In this document: positions 24,161 through 36,626 of the stretch, piece after piece
How positions within the stretch are numbered: position 1 is the first letter of the stretch
How the letters are laid out: the number at the start of each line of letters is the position of its first letter
Source: Scolanthus callimorphus
Taxonomy: Eukaryota; Cnidaria; Anthozoa; Actiniaria; Edwardsiidae
Reading direction: 5' to 3'
Length of the DNA stretch: 64,000 bases
Assembly: GCA_033964015.1 (NCBI GenBank)
Contig: CM066924.1
Location: 7,360,251-7,424,250 of the forward strand
Position numbers and translations under genes: made by a program
Notes under the pieces: generated by a model
The model's database searches: none
What the model saw: only the letters and a program-made list of their open reading frames with translations
Told to the model about the DNA's origin: nothing

Positions 24161-25800
24161 GCAATTCCAGAAAATATATGTACCCCCACCACGGGCGGCA
24201 CTAGGTTTTGACCATCCCCCCCCCCCTCCCCATGCATCCAGAATTTCCAAAATGGCTTACCCCCACCCCCATGCATATAGATTTCCTGAGAGGTTAACCT
24301 ACAATAGCTTCCAGCTTCAAAAAATCCCCATGCAGGCAGAATTCCGAGCTTGAAAACCCCCTCCCATTCAGAATTTCCAATGCTGGCAATCCCCGGGTAC
24401 ATTTATTTTCTGGAATTGTCCAAAGGCAAAAATTTTTAGACACAAAGTATGCCAAATGGACCAAGAGGGAAAAATACAAAATTTTCAATCCCATGGATAC
24501 ACTGCCTGATAACCCATCATGGCAATTCCAGAAAATATATGTACCCCCACCACAGGCGGCACTAGGTTTTGACCATCCCCCCCCCCCCCCGCCCTCCCTC
24601 CCCATGCATCCAGAATTTCCAAAATGGCTTACCCCCACCCCTATGCATATAGAATTCCTGAGAGGTTAACCTACAATAGCTTCCAGCTTCAAAAAAAACA
24701 TGCAGGCAGAATTCCGAGCTTGAAAACCCCCCTCTCATTCAGAATTCCAAATGCTGGCCATCCCCGGGGTACATATATTTTCTGGAATTGTCCAAAGGCA
24801 CAAAAATTTTTAGACACAAAGTATGCCATATGGACCAAGAGGGAAAAATACAAAATTTTCAATCCCCATGGATACACTGCCTGATAACCCATCATGGGCA
24901 ATTCCAGAAAATATATGTACCCCCACCACAGGCGGTACTAGGTTTTGACCATCCCCCCCCCCCCCCCCCCGCCCTCCCTCCCCATGCATCCAGAATTTCC
25001 AAAATGGCTTACCCCCACCTCCATGCATATAGAATTCCTGAGGGTTAACCTACAATAGCTCCAGCTTAAAAAAAAAAAACCCATGCAGGCAGAATTCCGA
25101 GCTTGAAAACCCCCCTCTCATTCAGAATTTCCAAATGCTGGCCATCCCCGGGGTACATATTTTTCTGGAATTGTCCAAAGGCACAAAAATTTTAGACACA
25201 AAGTATGCCATATGTACCAAGAGGGAAAAATACAAAATTTTCAATCCCCATGGATACACTGCCTGATAACCCATCATGGGCAATTCCAGAAAATATATGT
25301 ACCCCCACCACAGGCAGCACTATGTTTTGACCATCCCCCCCCCCCCCCGCCCTCCCTCCCCATGCATCCAGAATTTCCAAAATGGCTTACCCCCACCTCC
25401 ATGCATATAGAATTCCTGAGAGGTTAACCTACAATAGCTCCAGCTTAAAAAGAAAACCCATGCAGGCAGAATTCTGAGCTTGAAAACCCCCCTCCCATTC
25501 AGATTTCCAAATGCTGGCCATCCCCGGGTACATATATTTTCTGGAATTGTTCAAAGGCACAAAAATTTTTAGACACAAAGTATGCCATATAGACCAAGAG
25601 GGAAAAATACAAAATGTTCAATCCCCATGGATACACTGCCTGATAACCCATCATGGGCAATTCCAGAAAATATATGTACCCCCACCACAGGCGGCACTAG
25701 GTTTTTACCATCCCCCCCCCCCCCTGGCCATCCCAGGGGTACATATATTTTCTGGAATTGTCCAAAGGTACAAAAAATTTAGACACAAAGTATGTCATAT
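24161..25800 (+). repeat. Tandem array of a poly-C TIR element plus its flank (about 375-bp unit, five copies)
   Basis: Unit starts GCAATTCCAGAAAATATATG at 24161, 24522, 24898, 25280 and 25657. Each unit has the left end, a C10-18 tract, CCCTCCCTCCCCATGCATCC, GCAGAATTCCGAGCTTG, and the right end ATATATTTTCTGGAATTGTC. About 110 bp of non-element sequence follow (AAAGGCACAAAAATTTTTAG ... CCTGATAACCCATCATGG). The last unit is internally deleted. Apparent proline-rich reading frames are by-products. Confidence 0.85.
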
Positions 25801-25859
25801 GGAAAAATTCGGTGTTAAATTTTACTGTCTCAATGACCAATTGGTATTTTTAATCTAAA

Positions 25860-26785
25860 TAAAAACCCTGTTTGTACAGTGTATAACATAATTTTGTTTT
25901 CCACAGGGAATGGGCATACTTCTACTAATCACAATGACTTTGTAAATAGTGAATGAAATTCTAGCAAACACATGTACTTATACTCAATACATTAATTCAT
26001 TTGTTTTCCTATTGTTACTACTGGCACTGCCATTTGGTAGTAATTACACAGTCCATGCATGTTGAAAGTCAAGTGTTTAGAGCCAATTCAACAGAATTAA
26101 ATTTACTGTAATACCATATTTTTTTTGCTAGAAAATAATTTTTCAGTACCATTAGTCAATATCTTGCCGCTTGGAAGTCCAAGGTACTAAGGTGATCACC
26201 AAGACTCCAATACCATTAACCAGTTTCCGGTTGCAGCACTTTTGCCTTAGATTTTCCTTGTGTCGATTTTGGGAGTGTTTTTATATCTCGTTTGCAAAAA
26301 GCTGAGAAGGCTTAATTAGCCTTCGTTGTTAGAAAACACGACTAAGTCGTTCTTAAAGGACTAATAATAGAATTCTAGAGATCTTTAGTTAGGGTCGCAT
26401 AGCTAAACACGTTGAGTTGTTACTAGGCTCGCGACCTATCACTCAGATTCAAGAAAAGTCGACATGCTCGAAAAAAGAAACAGCGAATTTTAGGAATTTT
26501 ACCTTCATCCTGAGTAGCTTTTCCCCCGTGTAGGAATAACCTGAATGTAAATCTGTTCGGAACTTGTGAATGTCCTGCCATCTCCCTATAAACAGTGCTC
26601 TTATCCAGCAGTGACTTTGATCCACGAATCGAATTGTTTTAACGACTTGCCGCCATTGACTCTCCAAACAAATTAATTCTCAAAGTATGACCTTCTTGAC
26701 TCACGCTACTGCCGTAATGTACAAATGTAGCGTCTCGCAGTTACTTTTACCTTTCGACAAAATTCTGTACCATTATAAATTCCAC
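25860..26785. other. No gene recognised
   Basis: AT-rich sequence with no repeat that I could match elsewhere in the window and no convincing exon. Confidence 0.4.
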
Positions 26786-26789
26786 TGTT

Positions 26790-27230
26790 TTCACAGGTCG
26801 CCCAAGCTCTTGTTTCATATTTTAATAAATTTGAATGAATTTAGGCTGTTTTAGAGCACTCTGCATTATAGTCTAGTCAATCTACGAAAAATTTAGGGTC
26901 TCAGTCAAACTAATTGCAAAAGAATTTCTTTCAATGCTAAATGAAGGTTTGAGGGGACCTTAACAACATACTAAAAATCCCAAAAAATCCCTTCGGTGGA
27001 ACATGCCGAAATTTAGCGATGAAAATATGGAGCTGGTACCACAGGGTACCCGCGTCGAGTAAAATCAGCTAACTACTAAAAATCAGTCAAATAACCGTTT
27101 CTTTCCACGTTTTTGTGCCCATGAGCTGTAAATAGATTGATTGTATTTAAATACAATTGAAAAATAAACGTGCTGACCGAAAAAATACGTAAAATGCCAT
27201 TCTTGTATACCACAGGATACCCACCACTCA
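26790..27230 (-). repeat. Inverted, unoccupied copy of the repeat at 29800-31175
   Basis: Reads as the reverse complement of 31175-31101 joined directly to 30137-29800 (for example CAAACTAATTGCAAAAGAAT, CATACTAAAAATCCCAAAAAA, GGTACCACAGGGTACC). It lacks the foldback element found in the other copy. Confidence 0.75.
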
Positions 27231-27704
27231 TAAACTGAGAATAGTCAATTTATTTAAGAAGCTCAAGTTTTTTGCAATTTCCTTTACAGATTTGGGTTTG
27301 ACTTGGAAAAATATAACATTTCTCTATTATTTTGGAAAGTTTTCAATTCGCTTTATCACTGCATATCTGGCCGAGCCATGTTGAGTCAGTGGAATCACCT
27401 GCCATGCGCCACTTTTGTCCAGCCCATGTTACTGTTTCTCGCAGCATTCATTTACCAAACCATAGGCATAGGTGAGTTGCATGAATCTAAGAAATCATAT
27501 TTTAACTACTGAATACCCGAGGGCGAGGACGGTAAGGCCGAAAATTTCAGACCAAGGGCTTAACTGTCTGCTTAGTGGACCGAGCAGCGAGGCTAGTAGT
27601 TATTTGTTCGCAGACTCGATATTGTGTCACAGTCAGATATAATGTAATACTAACAAGAAATCTTGCCTGGGTCATTGGTAAGCTTTAAAATCTGGTCCTC
27701 ACTG

Positions 27705-27970
27705 TACCGCAAGAGCAGACGCAAGCTCAAGCGCAAGGATATCAAACTCATACATGCCTCTTAGGTGGATTACACTAAATCACAAGCGGTATTAAATCGA
27801 GACTTTGCAATTCCTTGCGCTTGCGTCTAAAGTGTGAAACAAGTGAACGCAAGCACGGCAACTAACTGAACTAATCAATGTTGATTTTAGGCTTGCGCTT
27901 GCGTCGCTTTGATTCACACAATTGCCTTGCGCTTGAGTCTTGCGCTTGCGTCCTGCGCTGAACCACCCTT
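27705..27970 (-). repeat. CGCAAG-rich TIR element, copy 2 (inverted)
   Basis: Shares ACGCAAGCTCAAGCGCAAGG, GATATCAAACTCATACAT and the AATCAATG(TT)GATTT centre with 2392-2665 in the opposite orientation. More diverged than copy 1. Confidence 0.65.
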
Positions 27971-27989
27971 AGTAGTCTTCCCGACCTTC

Positions 27990-29560
27990 TAATCACAGGC
28001 CTTTCATGTGCGCTGGTGGTGGGAGATGGACGCAGCTGGAGGTTTTGGAGATCCTTAGTGTTGGTCGGATAGGAGGGCTTGGTAGGACGCCTGACTCGTC
28101 AGTCTTCTTTTGGTATGGATAAGCACTCGCCTGTTTCGTCCAATCACAGAGCCTGGCGCAGTCGCCATAGCTGGTACGATCTTGGGTTTTCAAGCTTCTG
28201 CTCTATCTTGCCAATGCTGGTCCCTAACATACACTCGGTATCCCTGTCGGAGTGTTGGTAGCTTCACAACTCTGTGAATGGCGTCATAGTTGTCGTCAGA
28301 ATAGCGCTTTCAGTATTTCCTGGCTGACGTTCTGGGGTCCAATGTCCGAGGAAACGGTGTGTGGGTTCTTAGTGCAAGGCGAAGATTACACGATTGACGT
28401 GTGACTACACCAGTTTCCGTCGACTGGCGTTAAGGTAGTCGGTCTGGTCTAACTCGCAGAGGCCCGACTCCATGGTTGATTTGGCAATGACAGCGCTACG
28501 AGGTGTTTCCTCAGCTCTGGTTTTAGCTTTGCACAGGTGCGGCATCTGTTCACCATTCGCTATAAGTGGTCACCAGACGGAGTAGCTAGGGCGTCCTTGA
28601 CATTTGATTATCCCAAAATGGCCTTAGCGTATGACTTGTAACATCTCTAGCTGCATCGATGACGAGTCCACGGGTTACTGTGCAGAAGTGTTGCCTCAAC
28701 CCCCAGATAAATAGGTTGAGAAATGGGAGGCCGTCTTGACTTGCAAACGGTGTCGCAGTCCTGGGCTTCTGTTCCTAGTAGTGACTCCAGGACCGACTCA
28801 CTGCAGGGGCGTAGCCAGCACTTATGAGAGGGGGGGGGTTCCAAAATTCAAAAAATAAAAAACTCCACATAAATCGGACGTTTTTTTGCGTTCTCGCCAC
28901 AGGAAACCCAGGCAAAAATATTGATCTCGGAAAAAACTAGCGTTTGAAGAAATTTGCTACATTTTATTGGAGCTTTTATTTGTTGTCTATTAAATATTTA
29001 CCGAATTTTAGTAAATAGTCGGTCCAGAACAGAGGCGAGGGGGGTTTCCGCTGCGGGAGAGGGGGGGGTTCCGGAACCCCTGGAACCCCCCCCCCCCCCC
29101 CCCCCCCCCCTGGCTACGCCCCTGCACTGTGTTCTTCGATGAATTCCTGATGATTAGGACTGCATGTGGGGCACAAGACAGGGCGTCTGCCGTATTTTGA
29201 TGCTACACTTGGACCTTCGGGCCATCCAGAACACACAGAGGTAACCTTGGACACTGTATTTTGAGAGAAGAGGTATCAGGGGTCTGTTTCTATGGTGAAC
29301 GGCATCCCTGGACTGTAGCCAGAGAACTTGCTGCATGCCCATGTGGCGATCAGGGCCAAGTTAACGATACTGCCAACAGAGGGAGAAGCGAAAGCAATTG
29401 GATGTTGGTTCCCGTTGCCATCGGCTTGTTAGGACCGCTCCGAGCCCATCTGGCATGTATCGGCAGCAATGCTCAGCATTTGTTGGGGTCATTTTGTCTG
29501 CCCAAGGGGAATGCAAAGGCCAGAGCGGCCTGAATACAGCCAGTCCCGACCTCGAGGGTC
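27990..29560 (-). pseudogene. Ty3/Gypsy pol relic (RNase H and integrase)
   Basis: Minus-strand, heavily decayed. At 29350-29270 it reads ACSKFSGY then GMPFTIETD, which is the RNase H core of Gypsy pol. Near 29190 ADALSCAP corresponds to the ADTLSRAP end of that domain. After an inserted TIR element (28804-29124) it continues with NRCRTCAKLKPELRKHL (around 28550-28500, the second half of the H2C2 zinc finger) and SLPNQPWSRA before the integrase core. Near 28180 NPRSYQLWRLRQAL matches the integrase C-terminal region. Several stops and frameshifts; no LTRs seen. Dead fragment. Confidence 0.7.
28804..29124. mobile_element. TIR element inserted in the Gypsy relic
   Basis: Ends CAGGGGCGTAGCCAG and CTGGCTACGCCCCTG, flanked by CACTG on both sides (28799-28803, 29125-29129). 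The interior has G9 and C25 runs and GGAACCCC words. 321 bp, no transposase. It splits the pol relic between RNase H and integrase. Confidence 0.8.
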
Positions 29561-29799
29561 CTCGAGGATGGTGAGGATTTAAAACTAGCTAGGTTTATAT
29601 TACATCTCAAAGCAATGCAAGTTTACGAAATGGTTAGAAGTGATATCCATTTATGCTATCAAAGAGTTAACATAAAAACAAACCAGTAAGACTGTAATAC
29701 ATAATTCATATGTCCCTACTTTCTTTTATTAATTAACGGAACAGCTCTACAGTCTCCTACCCAAAAGACAACCCAACAAAGAGAAATAGTGAATTATCA

Positions 29800-31175
29800 A
29801 GATGGGTACCCTGTGGTATGTCAAATAGCAATTTTCATGATAAAATCAACGAAAAAACATATTATCCATGCTAATGACTTTTGTTTAAACATAAACATAT
29901 AGAAATGCGTAAAAGGCACGGTCAAAGTATACTTCCACTATCGTTTTGCTTTTTCTCAACGCGGGTACCCTGTGGTAAATGCTTAATATTTTCATTGCTG
30001 AATTTCAGGATGTTCCACCGAAGGATTTTTTGGGATTTTTAGTATGTTAATAAGGTCCCTCAAAGCCTTCATTCTGCAGTGAAACAAATTCTTTTGCAAT
30101 TAGTTTGACTGAAAATCATAGATTGACTGGACTATTAGCATAGCTTGCATTTTGGCTGTTGCAGTCGAAATTGTAAAATAATGAAAATAAAAGAATTGTT
30201 CAATCATGTTGTACTTACTTGTTTATTAGCCCTTTGTGATCTCCTTTGGGAAGTCTTAAGCCATTTGGATCACTTTTTCGAGAGATATCATTCACAAACC
30301 TCCCCCACCTAAGAGAAAGAGAAGGTAGGAAACATGGCCGCGACATGTAGTCACTGCTTTCGGCAAAAAAATTAAAGAAAAACGATTCAACTTACATCAA
30401 ACTCCGCCAGCACTATGCTCGATAGTCATACAAAATAGATAGCCGGAGTAAATGTCTCAATACTCAATGTACGAAGAACCATTTGCCAAAAAACTCGATC
30501 ACGAGTTCTAAGTTCTAAGCCCCTTTTTACTCGTCTGGATATTACTAGACACCAACCGACATCGACCGGGTTCGCAAGGCATTCTGGTCATTTTTAACTT
30601 GTCAATGACTTCCCCGCCCTCCCCTCGTACCTAACAAAACTCGAAACAAACACACGCTCATGCCACCCCACCGCAGTTCGTTGCGATTTGCCTTTGAATT
30701 TGGTCAGCCAATCACAAAACGAGATTTTGTAAACACAGGCCTGGCTACTCGACATGCCATGAGCGTGTACATTGAGTATTGAGACATTTACTCCGGCTAT
30801 CTATTTTGTATGACTATCGAACATAGTGCTGGCGGAGTTTGATGTAAGTTGAATCGTTTTTCTTTAATTTTTTTGCCGAAAGCAGTGACTACATGTCGCG
30901 GCCATGTTTCCTACCTTCTCTTTCTCTTAGGTGGGGGAGGTTTGTGAATGATATCTCTCGAAAAAGTGATCCAAATGGCTTAAGACTTCCCAGAGGAGAT
31001 CACAAAGGGCTAATAAACAAGTAAGTACAACATGATTGAACATTCTTTTATTTTCATTATTTTACAAATTTTGACTGCAACAGCCAAAATGCAAGCTATG
31101 CAGAGTGCTCTAAAACAGCCTAAATTCATTCAAATTTATTAAAATATGAAACAAGAGCTTGGGCGACCTGTGCTG
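29800..31175 (+). repeat. Repeat unit carrying the foldback insertion
   Basis: Host repeat halves 29800-30137 and 31102-31175 surround the foldback element. GGGTACCCTGTGGTA occurs at 29806 and 29963, and relatives at 31968 and 32080. The opposite-strand copy is at 26790-27230. Confidence 0.7.
30138..31101. mobile_element. Foldback element with 335-bp arms
   Basis: Arms 30138-30472 and 30767-31101 are reverse complements with only a few mismatches, around a 294-bp unique centre. Outer ends read GCATAGCTTGCATTTTGGC. No coding potential. The unoccupied host sequence is present at 26860. Confidence 0.85.
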
Positions 31176-31226
31176 TTTTGTGAAAGAAAGGGCGAATAAA
31201 CAATCTCTGCCGCAATAGCAGATTTG

Positions 31227-31372
31227 CGCTAAAAAGTTTAAGCCTTCTTGTCAGAACAGGAAATTTCTTCAGACACTCGTAGTCTCTGGCCCATAGCAGG
31301 GTTTGCGCTGAAAAGTTTAAGCCTTCTTGTCAGATAACAGGAACTTCCTTCAGACACTCGTAGTCCCTGGCT
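31227..31372 (+). repeat. About 80-bp tandem duplication
   Basis: GCGCT(A/G)AAAAGTTTAAGCCTTC ... CAGACACTCGTAGTC occurs twice in a row with small differences. Confidence 0.75.
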
Positions 31373-31880
31373 TTTTGTAAACATACTTTTTCAGTAGAAC
31401 AGTTCTGCAGTCGCTGGAAGAATGGTTTCGATCAAAAGACTCTTGATATATTTCAAGCAGATTGCTCGAGAATAATTCACCAATATTGAGCAACCTCCTA
31501 TCCCCCCGGCCACGACAACTCACCCCTCCCTCCCCCCGTCACTCGACCGGCGGCGCCACCCCGACAAATCACCCCTCCCCCCGTCTACATATCAAGAAAG
31601 TGCTGTCGTTTTTATGGCAAATCCGCGCGGGTTGCCTGTGGTGTTCAAAACGTGACTCAGGCCCCTCGGCGGGGGGTAAAAACAAAATGGCGACCAAGAG
31701 AAAGATGTTTCTCGAGTATCTGCAAGTTTTGGTCAATTTTCCTGCTTTTTTCGCTAAGATATGAGGAAACGTACTTACAGACCTTCCAAATAAGGTAAGG
31801 GGGAATTTCCTAATAAGGAAGTTTTGCAACATCGGCAAATCGACAGCTTTTGGCGAAATTTCTTGATATGAAAAAAAACG

Positions 31881-32098
31881 TCAGGCTTCAGGAAGCACAC
31901 ACGCTCGCTCGACGTTCAAAATTCAGTCGTATCCCTTTGCGCCCGTTCCCGCCTGTGATACTTTGGGTACCCTGTGGATATCACGCCTGTGACGTCAGGC
32001 TTCAGGAAGCACACACGCGCGCTCGACGTTCAAAATTCAGTCGTATCCCTTTGCGCCCGTTCCCGCCTGTGATACTTTGGGTACCTGTGGATATCATA
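31881..32098 (+). repeat. 113-bp tandem duplication
   Basis: GTCAGGCTTCAGGAAGCACA to GGGTACC(C)TGTGGATATCA occurs at about 31881-31993 and 31994-32098. Each unit ends with a GGGTACC..TGTGG word like those at 29.8-30 kb. Confidence 0.8.
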
Positions 32099-32819
32099 CA
32101 TGCGCTACATTTGCCATCGTTGGGACGCTCTTTTCTTAGGTATGGTGCTCCGCTCTGCGGCCTTCGGCCGCTAAGGAGCTCCGCTACTAAACGTTTAATA
32201 AGAGTAGAACCCTCCGACACGAGCAGGCCCGGCAATGTTTATTTTTATTTACATGATAGCGCGGATAGAAAAAAGACAAGTCAAATGTAAGCGACACCAA
32301 CGTGACAAGTAATTTATAGAGAAGAAAAGCGGGGACAAAAAGAGACAAAAGGTGACAAAGACTTACAAAATAGTGCGCATCCGAAAACAGGACAATATCT
32401 CAGCTTTCGACCCACAATAATAGTTAATGTAAATGTGTGAGGGCGAAATGTGTGAGAGCGACTCCCCAGACTTGCAGCTCGAAAGCTGAATTGCGCTGGG
32501 TCTCAACGGCGCCACTGGCAGCCAAGCGGTCATAAGCACAGACACTGAGGGTGGACACTGCCAGAGGGTTTGTTACGTCCCCTGTGGTTCTTTAACGTCT
32601 CCCCTGAAACTGGGTAGAGAAGAAAGGCGACCGAGACGGGACTTCGAATTTATTGTCTCATCCGAAAGACGTGAAACACAGTAGAACAACTAGTATTCCT
32701 ACTGCATTTTTATTGTTTTTGCACTTCTCAGGGCTAGGTTAGGGAATTATAGAAAGTAATTGTTAGCCTTTTATAGGCGAGCAACAATAATAGTTAATCG
32801 ACAATGTATTTTTATATTA

Positions 32820-35090
32820 AGGATACGGTACACCTTCAGGGCCAACTTTTCGTTATTTTTTTTTTTGCGCGCATTCGATTTAGAGATTGTTTAACTAAGT
32901 ATTAGAAGAAGAAAAATATTGTTTCCCCTTAAATCGAACGAGATATTTAGAAAAAACGAAAAAGTAGTAAGGATCAATAAAGCTCGCGAGGCGCGATAAT
33001 CTCTTAATCCTCTTTACTCTAGCGTGACACTCGAGGCCGACATACGGCCACTTTTTATGTTGTGCGAAATGCGAGAGCTTCATTCAAGCCATTTTGTAGC
33101 TAGTGGTCGCGCCCAGAAGAAGTAAGCAATATTTGCCAATGTATTGTTCGAGAAAAAAGCGTGGTCCAGACATCAAAAGACAAAGAAGTTAGGAACCCCA
33201 TGGAACTAAAGGAGTTTTAGCTTTGGTTCTTCTAGCGGACTTTGAAGGCGCATCAGACTTCACAGACTTTCACTTCATAACTGCGGCGAAATCATAGACT
33301 TGCATGCAAATGAGTTCTGGCTGTGAAGCTAGGGAAGCGGTCAAACATTTGTACTCGAGCGGGACCCGATTTTATAACGGGAGGTGGTAGGTCCCGGGTT
33401 GTACCTACCCACCCGTTTTTTTCAATGCCCATTTTCTCTGTTCACGAGTAGGGGTGTTGGATTTTAATGCATGGATGTGTTGCTCGCACTATAAAGAAGA
33501 CGGTGCTGAGCCTATCGTTTGTATTCATTTATTATTTTACGAGATATTTGCAGTTAAAAATGGCCATTTTTTTCTAAAGGAAGGTTGGTTGCGCGCATAC
33601 ACCACCCATCGGGTCCCATTCGAGTACAGATGTTTTGACCACTTCCCCTACATCTACCATCATGCGATTGGCTCAAGACGTGACAAACCTATACTTCGAT
33701 TAGGTGTGAATGACAATCACCGTCGTCGAAGGTGTCGTCGCTGAATTTCTTTAGCCTCGCGTTTCTCAAAGAAAATATCAGCGCTGTTTACGACTATTCT
33801 TTTCAGTTTTATTCTTTTCAGTTTTTTTCATGTTCCGCTGGTTCAATCTCGATGAAATTTGGCAGGCCGCTAGAATAGGAATCTGTGACCGAAACTGTGT
33901 CTCGGAATGTTCGATTTCGAAATAGTTTTGAAATTATGGGCCTCGCAGCGGGGTAGTAACACAAAAATGCGCTGTTTTACTTTAGCTTCAAATATTGTTA
34001 TGATACGTTTTTTCGGGTAATTTTGATTGAATTGGGAATCGTGAATCAAATAAAAAAATTACAAAAACTGTACAATTTAGTCTAAACCAAAACAAATACT
34101 TTTTTCTTAGATTTGACATGTTGACTTTTGTTCAATAACAGAGATTTCAATATTGAGTTTTACTTTCAAACAATTTCCTATTTTCCAGTTTCACTCAACC
34201 CTGAGTTTCCTGGCAATTTGGAATGTGTAGATTCAGTTGCGTTCCGGACTTAAGGCGCAAGGTAAAAGTAAATATCTTAACTTTCAATTTTAATTGGAGT
34301 TATTACAGAAAACTTTATTCTAAAATATCTCTGAAATTCTCTAAAGAACTATACTAAATTTTCTAGCCAACTTAATACTCTGTTCTCTGTTATCTAATGA
34401 ATCATTTCGGAGTTAAATAGAATTTCTTAAATACGATGTTTCACAAACCTTTAATTTAAAATTGTAAGACACGTAATCTAAATATCTGTGTAAACACAGC
34501 TGATTGTAAAAACATACAAAGAGAACCTGAACTTGTAATCATTAGACTTAGGGTTAGTAAGAGTTAGACCAAGGAGGTCTGACCAGCAGGTCAGTCTGAC
34601 TTTTAGTCAGCCAGTAATAACCAGTAAAGTTGTGCAGTACCAATCTGTGCGTCTCTCTTACTTTCCTTGCTCAATTAAAGTAAAATCCATAAGAGCATAT
34701 TCCTATTCCGTCCCTTAGTCTAGGACGAAGGTTTGTGAGCTTTTCCTCTTTCCCCCAAGAGGACAACAAAAAAGGATCACAACAATATCTCCAAAACGAA
34801 ACTCGATATCAACAAAATGAGACACGGTTTTGTAAACAATTATGTGTTGATTGACATGAAGCAGTTTGCATAAGTTTTCGACTAGTGGTTCCTGACCTAT
34901 AATTCCCGCAGAGAAACCACACTGTTTATCTCTTTTTCCTCGAATTTCTTTCTCTAAATAAAAAGAATCTATTTATTAAAAACTCCAATCTTTTAGCTTT
35001 AATTTGATATATAACATGTAGGAATCCTCCAAAAAGTGCGCGCGTGACGATTTTTCTGCGTGAGGTACCCCTGAAGGTGTACCGTATCCT
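32820..35090. mobile_element. TA-flanked 2.27-kb TIR element without recognisable transposase
   Basis: Ends AGGATACGGTACACCTTCAG, perfect for at least 22 bases, flanked by TA (32818-32819, 35091-35092). The interior is AT-rich. The longest frame (33454-33744) has no DDE-type motif that I can see. Either a long non-autonomous element or one with a decayed gene. Confidence 0.75.
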
Positions 35091-35204
35091 TACAAGAGTT
35101 ATAGGTTTTGTTAAAATAAGCCATGGTATCCCGTGTTACCCTGTTGTCATAAATGTCCCTCCATAGAGGGTTCTAAAAGAAAGATTAGGAAGAGGAGGAG
35201 TGTC

Positions 35205-35285
35205 ATTCTGTGAGGAGGAGGTGTGAGGAGGAGGAGGTGCGAGGAGGAGGAGGAGGAGGAGGTGCGAGGAGGAGTAGTAGTAGTG
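35205..35285 (+). repeat. GGA/GAG microsatellite
   Basis: Purine-rich run of GAGGAGGAGGTGCGAG type. Confidence 0.85.
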
Positions 35286-35594
35286 CTATTTTGTGAGCAG
35301 GTTCTTAAATGCTTAGATTTTTAGTTGCTTAGTTGTTTTCAATAGGTGGACTGGATCACAAATACAATGGTCGAGCCTCTGCTGAATATGGCTGAATATA
35401 TAAGTTTAGTTCAAAGTCTGCCCCTCGTGGAGCTGTAAAATGCATCGCAAAAGTCTTTTATGAGATTCTCTCGTTTTTTCTCTTCCATTTACACTGATAA
35501 TTTCATGCAGAAAGGTACGGTATCCCTACTCCTTATACAATTTTATAGTTGTCTCATTTCTATCACCGAGTATAGCAATAGTAAAAGAGATCAT

Positions 35595-36555
35595 TCAAAG
35601 TCTAGTGGTGAGGGATGTAGATGCTGCTCTGTGTCGGGTTGGTCCAATCGAGCGGCACAAAGCATCACGAAAGTCTTGCTTGAGGAACGTCAAGAGCAGC
35701 GGATTGCAGAGCGACGAAAGGTACCTCAAAAATACCGTAGTATACAGGAAAACTACCAAAGAATGGTAGTCAAACAGGGTATTGATGTTGTAATGAAAAT
35801 CATAGAGAAAGGTAGTGAAGAAAACAGAAAAGACCCCAACATGAAGACGGTTATCATCGCAAGGAAAATCATGAGAATTTTTCTCTCTGAAGCGATGCGT
35901 TGCCGTTGGCGACGTTGCTCTGCTGCATGTGCTCTACCTTGGATCCCCTCACACGTGGCTGTTCTCTGGTTGTGCTTGCGTACGTATTTGAAAATGGCGA
36001 TGTAATTAGCTGAGATTGTTATTAAAGGGATTAGGACAACGATAACGAAGGAGACGATGTCGTAGGTAATCTCTATGACCCGGAGGTTCTTGCTTGTGAA
36101 GTATCCACGCCAACTGAATTGCAGACGCAAAAAAGATGCACCCCACACTGAGCCGATGAGTACACGAGTTCGTCGTGGTGTTTATACGATGTTTCGATGC
36201 ACAAAAGGTCGCGTTATCTTGAGGAACCGGTCAATAGTCAGCACAGTCAGATGGATAGCAGTGGAAAACGCCAGGAAACGATCACAAATATCCTTAGCAA
36301 TCCACAAATGGTTTTCAAGCACAAACGTGCAAGTGATATATAAGGGTATAGTCAAAAGACCAGTCAAGAGATCGCTAACGGCAAGGCTTGTTACCAGGTA
36401 TTTTGATACCGTCCGTAAACTAGACACCCTGTAGACCAACACTAGTATTACAGTGTTGGCTACTACTAAGGCGAGTGCTAGAATTCCAAGCAGTACTGGT
36501 GCTCCCACGTCCGTGAACAATTCTAAAGAAGTTTTACTGCCATTTTTGCGGACAT
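35595..36555 (-). pseudogene. Rhodopsin-class GPCR pseudogene, copy 2
   Basis: Minus-strand class A receptor. TM1 to TM3 read well (LAVSDLLTGLLTIPLY with the TM2 Asp; IDRFLKITRPF as the DRY-like motif), then TM5 (VLIPLITISANYIAIFKYV) and the RQRQ-rich third loop. It is disabled in at least four places relative to copy 3: an A-run deletion after the start near 36545, an in-frame stop after HRNIV caused by three extra bases near 36180, a shift near 36125, and a one-base loss near 35820 that ends the frame in TM6. It retains the intact TM1-TM2 junction that copy 3 has lost. The ligand is unknown; amine- or adenosine-like receptors have a similar layout. Confidence 0.85.
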
Positions 36556-36626
36556 CTTTTGTCTACTAGCAGGAGAAGAATTATGTCGGCTCTCCTCTCT
36601 AATCTAACCAATATTTGCCTTCGCTG

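Noticed and set aside
24009..25858. Proline-rich and glycine-rich frames on both strands
   Set aside because: They follow the poly-C tandem array and change with every indel; no start context or conserved domain.
31685..31762. ATG in good context (ACAAAATGGCGACC), MATKRKMFLEYL
   Set aside because: Only 25 codons before a stop, no donor giving a plausible continuation, and no neighbouring exon recognised. Could be a first exon but unsupported.
33454..33744. 96-codon frame inside the TA-flanked element
   Set aside because: No domain or transposase signature; composition like its surroundings.
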